Of a stretch of 64,000 bases of DNA, positions 34,092 through 45,854 are shown piece after piece. Both the position numbers and the translations under genes were made by a program. The notes under the pieces are model-generated. The model worked only from the letters and a program-made list of their open reading frames with translations. It did not search any database and was not told the origin of the DNA. The stretch spans positions 117,827,473 through 117,891,472 of the forward strand of contig NW_024609846.1 in the NCBI RefSeq assembly GCF_016920785.2, in the 5' to 3' direction. Origin of the DNA: Ixodes scapularis. Lineage: Eukaryota; Arthropoda; Arachnida; Ixodida; Ixodidae. Positions within the stretch are counted from its first letter, which is position 1. Each line of letters opens with the position of its first letter.

Positions 34092-36596
34092 AGGGAAGCT
34101 GAAGAGCTTTTCGAAAAAAATGAGTTAATGGTTGATTCTGACGTGTTTGTGCCTGCTGAGTTCAAATATCACAACCATTTGACCCAAAATAATCCTTAAA
34201 CGCGAAAAAAAGCGAAGAAATCAGAAGCGATCGCCGCAGCGGCACGCCATTGGCTAGCCACGCGTGACGCGCCGCTACGTCATAAAAGGACCATCTCGAT
34301 TCTCGCTTGCTCCGTCGCTTGCGGAAGTAGCCGGGCGCCGGGTCTTCTGCTCTCGTAAATCGGGTTCGGCTTCTGATTTTTCGAAATCTTTCGGTGAATC
34401 CGAAAGAGGAATGTGTCCACACGACCCTCGACGTGACAAAGTACGCGTTCCAGCCGTTGGCAAGGTAGGAAAATGACCCCCGCAGTAATAAACACAGACG
34501 AGGAACCGCTTGCGCGGACGCGAGATGGCTGGCTTTGTACCTTCAGGAACGTACTTACTGCTATTTATTGTAACCTAAAATGTTGACGATAAACGGAGTG
34601 CTATTGACAGGACACCTCAAGCCGGATTAGCGTGACCTTCCCCAAAACGGTCGTCAGAGGACAAGAATTCTGCACATATCGGCCTTCGTGCTTGCCAGCT
34701 GCGGGACGCATGAGCGTGCAGGCTGCATTGTTCATCAAAGCTGAGGTTGTTTGAAGGGATACTATAATCGGCTTCGGGCGACGGGAGAGCTTCCCCTGAG
34801 ATGAGACGGCTGCTAAGATAGGGTCGCCGTTCTGCCACCGCCATGTCCTTGCGCACTATGCGAATAACTGCGCAAAAGGTCCATCCTTGTGATCGCGGTA
34901 CCCTCTGCTGCGTTTAATTTGTTTGCCGCAAACTATGGCGCCATTATAGCTTTAGAAAAAGCGGAGATGTGTGCCCGGCACCCCTTAATTTGACGTCGAA
35001 TTCGTGAAAGCTTCCTGGGTCTCTACATTCGCATACTTCTACCAAGCTTTGTTTACTGCATCACACCGCCACCAGGCATTATCATCGTCCGATCGCATTT
35101 CTACGGCCACCTGTAATGGAGAGGTCCCGGGTTCGATACCCGGACCAGGCGGATTTTTTCGGTCGCTCACCAGTCACCTAGCTGTGTTTGGAGATTTGTG
35201 TTTGTCCTTTGTCCCTCTTGTTCCCCTTCTCCAGGGATTATTTTCAACATTCTTGTCCAGCTCGCTTGCACCTTTGCATTTAATTGCATTCTAATAAAGA
35301 ATTGTTGCATTACACAAACTTTATACGAAAAACACTGCGTAACTTGTAAAAAAAGAACTCAATTCAGAACAGAAAATCACATGCGTTGTATTTCCACAAA
35401 GCTGTCCTGAAGAGAATATGAACGTTTGAAAGGAAAATTTAGCCAAATTTATGTTTACGTTTAAAATATATGTGGCCTCAAATAATGTCAGCAACTGTAA
35501 AAAAAAGTTTATGTTAAAACAAGTTGCACCGTGAAAGTCGCATCATGAGTTGCATGACTACTTATTAGAGCAAGCCCTCCTCTCCCAAGTGACGGGGTAG
35601 CCGAGTAGATTAAAAGCAGAAGAAAATAATCTTGGGCTACTTAAGATTGTTTTCTTTTTTTTCCCAGACTTCCCGGGCCGGAGTCGGTCCGGAAAATATG
35701 GTCACTTCAACAATATAAGAAACCAACACTAACACACTAATAAGGCGGTTAACACAAGAGAGCCAGTAGAAACCCGCTGTTCGGCTAAATGATCGCGGCT
35801 TTTCTAGCACACTGCACACTTCTAATAACGTAAGAGCTTTTTTCTAGAACAGTCGACCTACAATTCCTACCCAGTTACGTTTCCTCTTTGCTTGTGACTT
35901 TTAATGCGCTGAATTGCCTTCTTACCTTCAAAGATGGTCGGCAGAGCGTCGGGTTCAAGCGAGCCTTCTTCAGATCCAAACCCATATGTACATACATAGT
36001 TTTCATATGCGCCGTCCGAAACCCGTTTCGTACAAACAACGGTGTACTTGCTCAAACCCACCTACCCCTTTAAAATCTCAGTGACGAAGTGGAAAAGACG
36101 GTAAGCGGGAAGAAACCCTACGACGAGCGCTGTTCATGAAAGCTGGCGGCTACACACGAGTACGGCACCGTGCAACAGCACGAGTCATTTGGTTTGGTGC
36201 CACGAGAATTCTGCGAACGCGTGAACAAACAAGAGAACAATTAGCACGTAAGGCGATTGAGTCAATAGCATGACCGGTCAACGGATAAAAGCAAGCGCTA
36301 TGCAGCGGCAGAACAACGACGGCTCAAAAAGACACTAGAGCAGCCTACGAGGAAAGCGCGGCCAGCCGCGGCGGGGTCCCCCACCCGGTCCTTTTGTGAC
36401 GGCGGCTGACGGGTTTCCTCCTCTCTCCCCTTTCCCTCTGCTTTGGAGAGGCGTGGCTTCGGCGCTACTTTGAAGGCGCTGTTCCGGTTAATCCGCGCAG
36501 AAAATGACCAAACAAATACGATATTCGTGATGGCTGAGGTCTCGTTAACTAGGCTCAGGTGTTTTTTCTCGTATTTAAAACCGCTTCAGCTTCCCT
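34092..36596. mobile_element. TTAA-flanked element, TIR AGGGAAGCTGAAG
   Basis: The ends AGGGAAGCTGAAG and CTTCAGCTTCCCT are exact inverses, flanked by TTAA (34088-34091 shared with the neighbouring element, and 36597-36600). At 2505 bp it is long for a MITE. It contains a tRNA-like T-arm near 35125 and short unrecognised frames. No piggyBac DDD transposase is recognisable. Confidence 0.85.
35107..35155 (+). repeat. tRNA-derived SINE-like remnant
   Basis: CCCGGGTTCGATACCCGG forms a perfect T-arm with the B-box GGTTCGATACC (35130-35140), followed by a T run. No matching tRNA 5' half was found upstream, so it is not a working tRNA gene. Confidence 0.5.
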
Positions 36597-36804
36597 TTAA
36601 AGGCGCAAGACGAATTTGAAGTGGGCGCGAGCGGGAGCCGCCACTAGTCACGCGGTAGACCTGTGCGTCGCCGCGCTGTGCCGCCTCCGACGCCGGAGCT
36701 TGAGTGCCGCCGCCGAGGTGCCCAGAACCTATGATATTACCAGAACCCCCACGCCGCCGCCGCACGCAGAACATGGGGCGCCGCTGGCTGAACGCGTTTC
36801 TACA

Positions 36805-36838
<34 letters not shown>

Positions 36839-36848
36839 TCCGCCGCCA
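36805..36848. repeat. CGC trinucleotide microsatellite
   Basis: An uninterrupted (CGC)n run of about 34 bases is followed by imperfect units. It lies within the right half of the foldback element. Confidence 0.95.
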
Positions 36849-37589
36849 ATTTCTGACCGGCGCGCAGGTCTATCACGTGGTGCTTGCGCTCTTTCGGGAG
36901 CTTCCTATGGGCTCTAAAAGTGATTTATTAATTTTTGTTTTTTGTTACACTTCAAACGAAGATTAATAAGTAAATCTTAGAGCCCATAAAAAACTCCCGA
37001 AAGAGCGCAAGCACCACGTGACTACAGCGGCCAGTCACGTGACCATAGCAGCCACTTTTCTGTGGGCCCCCGCGGGCTGCCCGCGGGCACATTCTACAAA
37101 TTCGTTTTGCTACGTAAATACAGCTCTAAAAAATTTCTTTCCGTTGGAAATTAATTTTATGACATCCTTTTCCCATCCAAGCTGTTTAAAATAAAATATT
37201 TTTTTCCTTTGCATATATCCTTTCAGGAAAGCAGGGAAGAAACACGCCTAAGAGAATGTCGGCAGACTGCCTTTTTTATGATGTATTTAGTAGTATGGGG
37301 GGGGGGGGGGGCACGGCTCCAGGCTTCAAACACATGATGACGTGCGTGAAAATCTAAAAAAAAAGAACATGTGGTATTTATATACTCGGCTCTCGTGCCC
37401 GTCATTAAAGTGCTTGGCCAGTCAAAGATGCCACCTACCATTTCGTGACTTGAGTGGTTTCACCGCATATGGCTATTTGCCAAGGTTACAGGCAAAACCT
37501 TTAGATCAGGCGCTTTGGTTCCTTCTTTTGATTTTGGTATTTGGGTGAACTTCAGTGAGTCTGGCAGTATAGACCGACAATAGTGCCTA

Positions 37590-38470
37590 CACATTGTAGA
37601 GCACGTTAATAAGTACCTTGATGTGACGTTTTCTAAAGACCTAACCTGGACTAAGCATATCAACACCGTCTGCACATCAGCGTGTAAAAAGCTTTGTTTT
37701 TTGAGACACAAATTCAAGCATACAACGAAAGAGATCAAAACGGTTGCTTACAAGGCACACATTAGGCCCATCTTGGAATATGGTAGTGTCGTCTGGGACC
37801 CTTATACAAAAACAATAAAAGACATCGATTGGCTAGAAAAGGCCCAGCGACAAACTGCACATTTTATTGACTCAAGCTACAGACAGACAGCACCCCCAAC
37901 TGAAATGCTCAGAGCTAGAAATATAGAACCTCAGCACATAAGGCGAGAAGTCGCACGTAGGAAATTGCTTTATTTAATTATCAACGACAAACTAAATTTA
38001 AGCCCGAATAAATACGTTCCCCCCTCATGCTCAAAACGATCAAGTAGATTGAATCACACAAAAACATGCCAAAATGATAAATGCCGAATAGGTACATTTA
38101 AACAGTCTTAATTTCTTTGTAAAAACGATTGAGGCTTGGAATTCATTGCCCAACGATGTTGTAAATTTGAAAACCGTGTCCTCCTTTGAAGATTCCATTG
38201 CAAAGCTGTTAACATAATAAGAGTTTAAAGTGATGCCCTTTAAGTTTGCAATTTGTAATAACTATGTGGGCTAATTTGTTCAATTTGTTTATTTGTTTAG
38301 AGGGCCAAGGTTGTGCCTGGCTGTCATTGCTTGTTCGGACAGCAGTGTCTGCTGAATTGTCCATTTCTTATGCTTGCGTTTTTTACGCGTCATCACAGCG
38401 ATGGATACTCTCCCTGTAATAGCCCTCAAAAGAGGGCTTACAGTATTTTCAAATAAAAAATAAAGCAAAA
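37590..38470 (+). mobile_element. LINE 3' end, reverse transcriptase C-terminal region
   Basis: A plus-strand frame carries the RT thumb and connection typical of CR1/jockey-like LINEs: YLDVTFSKDLTWTKHINTV, then AYKAHIRPILEYGSVVWDPY and IDWLEKAQRQTAHFI. A second frame continues from about 38105 with TIEAWNSLPNDVVNLKTVSS and a stop at about 38217. The 3' tail ends in A-rich AAATAAAAAATAAAGCAAAA at about 38452-38470. Everything 5' of the thumb is missing. This is the best preserved LINE coding stretch in the window. Confidence 0.85.
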
Positions 38471-39420
38471 AGATGTCACGTCACGATACGACCAGCCATG
38501 CATACTTACGAAATTTTTCGTAAAGTTTTGTATTGATGTTCATAATTGATTTAACAAATATTGGAGCGTCTTTGTATAAAATAAATATCGCATATGACTA
38601 TATTTAGGCTCTCTTTACGTGGCTGGCGAAAAAATTTAGTAACTTCCGGATATGACCGTACAATCCCAATGCCATGCCTCGCCTGTTCACGAGGACGTTT
38701 TTTTCTGCACGTAGATTACATTGATACTTAAAAAAACAAAAACAAGCTATAATAAATCATATACCAGATTTATAAGGAAAAGATTAAGACCACAAAATTG
38801 TAAACATTTGATTTCGATGTCGCAAATAATAATAAACAAATATTTTTCCTTAACATCGAGGCCCAAGAGCGTGGGGCGGAGGCGCGAGCGGCCGTCAGCC
38901 AAATGTTCCAGTGGAAAAAAAAAAAATTACTTTGTGTATTTTGCACGGCCATGGCCTCCGAGATTTTTCGCGAGCTGACTGAGCTCCTCAGGCCGTTGCA
39001 TTCGCAGGTAGAAACTGTTACTGTGGGGCGCTTGGTGGCCGCTCGCAACCGCACCAAACAATACAACTAAATAATTCAGAATTATCATCATCACCATTAT
39101 TCTAGATCTACAGAACTAGGGAAGCAGCCCGAAATATTCTTCCCGACTCTCGCCGCAACACGTAGAGATTTGGCAAGAAATATGTTCGAAATTTGAAGCT
39201 TCATATTTTCAAAGCCGTGAAAGATGTAAAAAACAAATGTCCGTGCACGTAAGTGAAGTTCAGAATGCTGTTTTCATGCATGACGACAAAAATATTCTTA
39301 AGACTGAGCCGCCAGCCCTGACAGTATCTGCAGAGAAAAAAAAATACAGATTCGCACTAAATCCTTCAATCTGGGGCATAAACCAGAGAAACAGCGCAAA
39401 AACCGGAGCAGCGAACAAAA
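38471..39420. other. No gene recognised
   Basis: Short frames only; nothing identifiable. Confidence 0.35.
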
Positions 39421-39425
39421 ATGCG

Positions 39426-39485
39426 AATCAACAGAGATCGACTAACCTGTCCCTATAGGGACAGGTAAGTCGATATCTGTTGATT
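39426..39485. repeat. 30-bp-arm palindrome with no loop
   Basis: AATCAACAGAGATCGACTAA continuing to CCTGTCCCTA is followed directly by its inverse, with two changes in 30. The centre lies between 39455 and 39456. Confidence 0.9.
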
Positions 39486-39488
39486 TGA

Positions 39489-39521
39489 GTGTGAGCCCCA
39501 GCTTCAGGCCGGGGCTCACAC
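39489..39521. repeat. Hairpin, 11-bp arms
   Basis: GTGTGAGCCCC and its exact inverse enclose 11 bases. It follows the longer palindrome by three bases. Confidence 0.85.
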
Positions 39522-39767
39522 TGACAAAGTGCTTTGAGGCGTGTTTGTTTCCGTTTCTGGTTTGTTTATTCGCGGCTCCAGCTCGTTGCTCGCCCTCCCA
39601 CGGCGGGAAAAAGAAGCGCTCTAGTGAGGGTCCCCCGGTTATTCTGCTCAGCGGGCAAGGCGGAACTGCTCGTGATCATTGCGCGCGAAATGTTATTTCC
39701 GTTCGCAAACAACGCCCTCCATTGTCCCAATGTAGTGCTGCGGCCCGTGTGGGCTTGTACCTTCGGG

Positions 39768-39960
39768 TATTTTGGTATTGCATAGAGAAGCAAGCACTGT
39801 GAGCGCGTCTGCGTTAGAGTTGCGTGCTCCACGCTGCGCCTCCGCTTGTCGCCATGCCCCAATCCAAGACCGCAATTTCTGGCTGCGCGCACGCGCAGCT
39901 TGGAACACGCAACGCTAACGCAAACGCACAGTGCTTGCGTTCACTCGTATGCACAATAGA
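39768..39960. repeat. Copy of the GCGCATGG-centred MITE family, reverse orientation
   Basis: AACGCAACGCTAACGCAAAC and ACGCACAGTGCTTGCGTTCA match the arms of the family, while the centre reads CCATGCCCCAATCCAAGACC, the inverse of the usual core. Confidence 0.65.
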
Positions 39961-40335
39961 CCCGTTTCATGGCAAACGCCAAAATGCGGTGCTTCAGTCT
40001 TTTGCGATTCGGAGAACTTACGGTTTTGATGAAACGATTAACCACCAATTCTCCAGGTGAACGGCAAAAGAACGAAGAAGCGCGGGATCTGTTCATTTTC
40101 TTCGAATGTTATTGTAAGCCCACTTGCCTTTTGCAAGACGTTGAATTGCACAGCCGAAAACCCTCGTTATATGTCCAACTTTGTTGTCCGTGTAGCATCT
40201 ATGCTTTCTAGCACACTGGTGACATAAGCAAGCTCGACAGGCTTGCAAAAACGGGGCGCCCGGAAGTCGCTTGGGATGCAAGGGGCAGTTCATGTTGGTA
40301 AACAGCTAAAGGGTCTATTCTACAACTCACTTTTG

Positions 40336-40933
40336 TTTCACCTAAAGTCACTGGATCCTGGGAAAGTAACGCCAAGCTCCGCGTGTGGTCGCCATCTTGG
40401 TCCATGAAATGAGCAATTTCTCCTTGACCCCTCCGTTCTTGGTGAGCCTATCTAGATTCGCTGGTGACGGGTAGCTTTACTGAGTCGTTTTTTGTATACC
40501 GAGATTTTGCTAACCACACACCGGCGAAACAGGCGTACACGTTCGTACCACCACCAGATGCTGTGTCGGTGCTTGGAGGCACTGAAAAATAAGTTTACTG
40601 TCTTGGAATGCGCAAGAAAAACAATATAATTGTAAGAGATTCATGGAGATGGGCCTGATTAATAAGTTTATCGCATACGAAGTGCCAAAGACTCTTATAT
40701 TGACGAGGAACGCTTCCAGTACGATGATGCTCCATGGTGATCTTGGCGCGACTGGTTTAGAACGACCCCTTGGAAGCTTCGAAGATTTAAATGGACTAAG
40801 ATGGCGATTTCCATGGCAACGTAATCGCCTTGCGAGGTTTGGGTCGTCTGTATGTTAGTATCCGTTTGTGTCCGGCTAGCAGGTAGGGAAGGCAATGGCG
40901 CTACTTTCCCAGATCCAGTGACTTTAGTTTCAC
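40336..40933. repeat. Inverted repeat pair, 38-39 bp
   Basis: TTTCACCTAAAGTCACTGGA at 40336-40374 continues into CCTGGGAAAGTAACGCCA and is matched inverted at 40896-40933 with a few changes. It may mark a MITE, but no target duplication was found. Confidence 0.55.
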
Positions 40934-40999
40934 CGTCTTCCAACGCCAACGAAACGTGGTGTAGTAAGCAGACGTGCAAGCGGGTAGGCGTTGCTTAGA

Positions 41000-42519
41000 A
41001 GTGGAAAGGCTGAAGTTGTCAAAACTACGCCGCGTAAAAATTAAAGAAACTAAAAGTTTTGGAAAGATTAATAATAATTAAAAAAAGTTCGTTTCTCATT
41101 TTCTTTCTTGGGGGGGGGGGGGGGGGGAGGGGCATTTAGTCTAGAAAGATTGTCGGCGACTTGGGAAGTTTTTGCCGATCGTCAAAAATCGATACTTTGA
41201 CAGCACCATATGCTTTACCCACAATTAAAGTAATTTTACATAGATATCTCCAATAGCTATTGTTTTCATTGAATTTTGACTATTTTTATGTTATAACTTG
41301 GTAATTAAAGATGCTGCGATTGGCATCAGTGATGATAATTCGCGCACTTTTGATTTCCACACTTGTTCGCACGTTTGAGGTTAGATCACGAACAACAAAA
41401 TATATTAGAGCTTGAAGAACTACGTATTAAGATATCCCAATTGATTTAATATTATTATCAATACAAATGGCGGCAATATAGGCCCCAATAAACGGCCCAA
41501 TTACAAAAATACGCAATTTAACCATAATAGACTAGAGGTTTTTTGTGCGACACAAGGGACAATCACAAGCGAGTAGACAGGGACAAGCGCAAAACTGCAT
41601 CATGAACCAACTAGGCCAACAACAAGTTTTGATTAACCATAACAGACTTTCCAGAAAAGTAATATTTTGTTCTCTTGTTAGAATATGAAAAACTGACATC
41701 GTTATCAAGATACACAGACGGTCAAACACTGGATGTAATATAAAGTCCTAAGCGCCACGCGTTGGTTTAAAAAAAAACACACACACTGACGGCAGGGTTG
41801 ATGCTAGATATTTTTCTGCTCCAATGAACTGCTGCCATCGCATCCCTCATATTTTTGCCTTACGCGTCTGTTTGTGTGAAGTCAAGTGATGAAGAGTCAT
41901 AGCTGGTTGGTCCAGCTACTATTCAGCTTTCACAGCGCTGTCAGGGGTGAGCAGGGTTGAGGTCTCATTAGAGGTTCTTCTCTGTTTGCGGGGTGAGCGT
42001 GTGTAGGCAGAAACATCGACAAACAAAAATCGGCACAGAGTAAAAAAAAAAAAAAAAAGATTTGTTTTGGGGGGACAAGGCGTGGAGGGGTGGGGAGAGA
42101 AGGAGGAGGGTGGAGGAAATGTGGGGTGGTGGGGGGGCGGCGGCGGAGAGAGCCGACAAATGCACCACGGTCACTGTGTCCACGGTCCCCATCGACAGGA
42201 ACCCTACTCGACGGCTTTACGCTTCATTAGTCTTCTGTTCTTTTGTACGCTCGAAGCACTCCGTTCGTTTTCTAAGAAGTCGAAGCCTGTTGCCTTTATG
42301 TAGAGAGTCGAATCCTCCCAGTCTGGTTGACCGTACTGACGAGTCCAGAAACGGGCTGTGGCTGGACTCTCGTGCTTTCCGTGAATTCCTTTCTTTTCCC
42401 TCACCAGCACTCTCTTCGCGAGCGAATCCCCGTCTTGTGTTACCATGCTAAAAGCGCTAAGGCCGTTGCATTGCCCTTCTTCCACCCTATTTGCCTATTT
42501 GACGGGGCGGAAGAATTGC
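41000..42519. other. No gene recognised
   Basis: Holds a G-run at 41111-41128, an A-run near 42042 and a G-rich purine block at 42068-42150. A TGGCCTAGTTGG A-box-like string (minus strand, near 41610) might be a SINE head, but no B-box follows. Confidence 0.35.
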
Positions 42520-42665
42520 AACGAGTAATTGCTATATTTCGTTACTAAAAAAGTAATGAGATTACCTTACAAATTACATTTTCAAGAAGTAACGGATTAA
42601 TTACTAAAATACAAGAAAAAATTAATCACAAGTAATCCCGTTACTTGTAACGGATTACTTCCAAG
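42520..42665. mobile_element. End of a GTAACG-type MITE
   Basis: Dense GTAAC/GTTAC motifs ending in GTAACGGATTACTTCCAAGT resemble the element at 21869-22223. Only one end is clear. Confidence 0.4.
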
Positions 42666-42944
42666 TCTCCGTCAGGGCACGCGGCGTCGGAGGGGTCTTC
42701 GGCAAGTTGGCATCGGCCACGAAATCGACGAAGGTGACGACCCTGAGAGCGACTATGGCAGAGTAGTCTAGCGGTGGATTGTGTACTCCGCCGTCGACGT
42801 ACAGCCTCTGGTTTACTGTCCGACCTCACCGTGCTAGGGTAGCCGGGAACCTCCGACAATTACACGTTAAATCATGAAATGCTTTTAAACTGAACCCTCC
42901 CAAAACCAAAATGTTGTCCATTCGTCCGCGCCTTTCCCGCTAAA

Positions 42945-43165
42945 CTTATCGGGGAACTTAATTGGTGCGTAAAACACGTGACGTCAATTAATGCACACCA
43001 ATTACGTTTCCCCGCCAAGGTTGGCGGGGAAATCGATGTCACGCGACCTGACGTGAGGCGACCTATGCGCCCATTCAGTTTCTCCGCTAAATTTGCTGAA
43101 CAAGTTGGCGTCATGTTTCCCCCGCCAAGGTTAGCGGGGGAAATTGATGTGACGTGAGCTATGCA
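42945..43165. repeat. GC-rich tandem region with ACGTGACGTCA motif
   Basis: CCGCCAAGGTTGGCGGGGAA and CCGCCAAGGTTAGCGGGGGA recur about 117 bases apart, each followed by GATGTSACG. ACACGTGACGTCAATTA lies at 42974-42990. It is related to the repeat at 8294-8366. Confidence 0.65.
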
Positions 43166-43311
43166 CCTATCATTTTCCCGCTCCCCGCAGCGGAGAAATC
43201 CATAAAAATATGAACGTTCTTCCTTACTCCCCAACACGACGGTGTAATGTTTTCTAAACGATTTTGAACCAATGTCCCTGAAATATTGCAATTTATATAG
43301 ATTCTAAAACG

Positions 43312-44434
43312 TTGGAAAAAAAAATAAAAATGTCGCTGCCAATTTCAAAGGTACTGAAAACTTGGGGTGCGGATTATTATATTTATGCCTTTTGCTTTGT
43401 GGTTGGTTCCTCGGCGTTCGTATCGACCAATGCCGGAATCTCAGTGGTTTGGAGCAATATTACGATGTTCGGGACTCGCCACACTCTGCTGCTCTCTGGC
43501 CGTCAGTGACTGCGAAAGCAGATCATGTTTTTAGCGAAAACGTTCTTGACTATTCTTAAATATAAGATTACGAAGTAATATAATGTATTCATTATAGCCG
43601 CAAGTAAACGAATAGAAAACAATATATAATACTTACATGGCGTTAGTTAACTAACGCCATATTAGTTAAACCAGAGAATAAAATCTGCGAGACAGAAATA
43701 TTATTTGCCTTTCTGCAACACTACGTGCATCTTTTTAGACAAACGAGGAAGAAAAATATCAGCTCAGTCTTTTTTATCCCACATTTACTCGCTTAATTTA
43801 ATCGTTTCACGGGTATAAGGCGTTGCTCCGACAGTATGGCAACAACTCTAATAATATTGGACATTCTACGCACGCGTATTAATTTTGCATTATTCATCTT
43901 ATTTTGACACGCGCCTTGACGGCAATCAGTATGTCTTCGTGGTTTTGTGCAATCCATTTTCTTTTCTATAATAATACCCTCTTGTTTAGAATTGTCATAT
44001 ACACAATCTCGGGGATTAACATTATTTCGCCGCGAACCCTGGCTGCTAAGATGCAGTCCATTTCTCTGCTGTGCAACTCTGTCGGCTTGTCAGGCAGCGC
44101 GTGGACTCGCTAATTCAACGCCCATACGCGCGTTCGCTTTTCCAGTATGCGGGACGCGTTTTGCATGTTAAAGAGTGACGGTGGCACCTGATTGACCTCC
44201 GCAGCAATGTACGATATGCACCGGCAGTCAATAAACCCACGTTCCTTTCTTCCAATTGCAATAATAAAAAACAAAAAACAGAATGGGCACATTTTGTTGC
44301 AACATTTTTTTTTTTTACATTAGGACTCACAAAGCTGATCAGTGCGGGCAATTTTTTTCTCTCTCTTAATATTATTACCGCTGTATCCCTTGCAAGCAGT
44401 CTTGCACGCACTACAGAAAGAAAAGTCACAAAAT
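43312..44434. other. No gene recognised
   Basis: Contains a short exact inverted pair TGGCGTTAGTTAACTAACGC (around 43640) and an A-run near 44267. No exon was recognised. Confidence 0.35.
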
Positions 44435-44994
44435 CAGTTACTCGATACTTGTAAATAAAAGGAACGCGTTACAGATCTAAGCTACCCAAAAATAAAAGGA
44501 ACACGTTACAGACCTAAGCTACCCAAAAATGAAAGGAACGCTTTACGTTCAAAAAGTAACACACGTTTGTTTGACGTTACTTTTTTGTTTATGAATTGAA
44601 ACGTTTAACCGTTATGACGTTACAGGCATGCCTAAGCGCTGTATTTCAAGAAACAGTATGTCCATGTAGAAATAATAAAGTACAGTCACTTTCTCTCTCT
44701 CTCTCCATGCAGAAACTTAATATAATTAGCTTATCTTTTTTTTACGGTTCTGACTTCGAAGGTATGTGGGATGAGCGCAAAAATTCATATCACTTGGCGC
44801 CTAGAAACGTAAAATAAATGGAAGAGTAATTTTTAAAGTTCTGGGTAGAAGAGCGAGCGGGTAACGTATACCAAGGCTACCCGTTAATAGAAGTTACTAA
44901 CGTACGTTGGTTATAAGTAACACCCATAATTCGAAAGAAGTATCACGTTACCGGTAACGCCATTGCTGGTAACGCGTTGCCTCCAACAGGGCTT
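44435..44994. mobile_element. GTAACG-type MITE with a 37-bp tandem repeat
   Basis: Its right side, GGTAACGCCATTGCTGGTAA, is typical of the GTAACG elements. On the left, a 37-bp unit starting AATAAAAGGAACGCGTTACA repeats at 44454, 44491 and (truncated) 44528. Tips are unclear. Confidence 0.5.
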
Positions 44995-45796
44995 GTAATC
45001 CTGTCTGCCTAATGTAAAGTAAAAAGAAAGTCGAGAATGTAAATTACGAATTTTGTGAGTTTCTGACTGTGACTGCGATTCGCTTGGCGAAAACGTGGGA
45101 ATGAATTGTATCCAGGTGTCCAGTACAGTCAGGATGTGTCGTAATACGCCACATGCTGCGGCCTTCGACGCTACATACTCGTTCTCAATTCAAGAAGAAA
45201 GAAAAACAAGTTTTAGGCATTGCTCATGTGCCGGGCGAAGTAGCTCTTACAAGATTTGGCTGTCGAAGCAAGAAGCGATGTCTTTGGCGTTTGAAGCCTG
45301 TACGTCTTGATAAGATAACATATATATGTAATCTAATATGCACCTACATATATCTTAATTCTCTACATAAAAGGGGAAATTAGGAATGCTTCGTGAGGAG
45401 ACGGAATATTTATACTAACAGTTCTTGAGAAGGCGAAAACGATTATAGAAGAGGTTCCTTTTTTGTTTCCATGTTCAGTTTCTTTTTCTCACACACTCGC
45501 AATGGAGGAGAATGCCCACTAGGGCAAACCTTGCCATTATATCTGTCTCGCGATTGTTTCCCTCTAGCGTAGCTGTTTATCCAGCCGAGGCGATGTTAAC
45601 ACTGTGCACGAAATATATTTAATTTCACGCGGACGACCTTGAGAACACGTGGCAAAGTTTCACGAAGAAAAGGAAATCGTCAAACCTGTATTGACCACGG
45701 ACGGGAAAAGAGAAACCCGACCTGGGTACATATCGGTCGAGCCGGTTGCCCGGTCAACTTGCAACCGGACTTGCAATGAAAGCGCGAGGAAGCTGA

Positions 45797-45826
45797 TATA
45801 AACATCGCATTTCCGCTCGCGTAGCA
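45797..45826 (+). promoter_or_regulatory. TATA box and initiator of the plus-strand cysteine-rich gene
   Basis: TATAAA at 45797-45802 lies 29 bases before the A of GCAGTC (45826), close to the arthropod initiator TCAGT. This leaves a 29-base 5' UTR before ATG at 45855. Confidence 0.55.
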
Positions 45827-45854
45827 GTCTACCTGTTTTGCTCGCCGACGAAGC

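Larger units (their letters stand above)
33304..37218. mobile_element. Long-TIR foldback element (copy 2), interrupted
   Basis: The left arm (about 33315-33417) and right arm (about 37085-37218) are inverted. Both contain ATATGCAAAG near the tip, then CTGGATGGGAAAAGGATGTC (left) and its counterpart CTTGGATGGGAAAAGGATGT (right, inverted). The left arm stops at a TTAA (33414-33417) and resumes after a TTAA at 36597-36600 with GACGAATTTGAAGTGGGCGC, which parallels GATACGAATTTGCAGTTGGC in copy 1. An inner stem at about 36878-37023 (CACGTGGTGCTTGCGCTCTT and its inverse) centres near 36945. Two other elements occupy the interruption. Confidence 0.8.

Noticed and set aside
35107..35155. Functional tRNA gene
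   Set aside because: Only the T-arm and B-box are present; there is no D-arm, anticodon arm or acceptor pairing.
36616..36966. Open frame of 116 codons with an Arg-rich run and ALFRELPMGSKS
   Set aside because: It runs through the CGC microsatellite and the inner stem of the foldback element. A similar peptide on the other strand at 23202-23426 reflects DNA repeat homology, not a gene.
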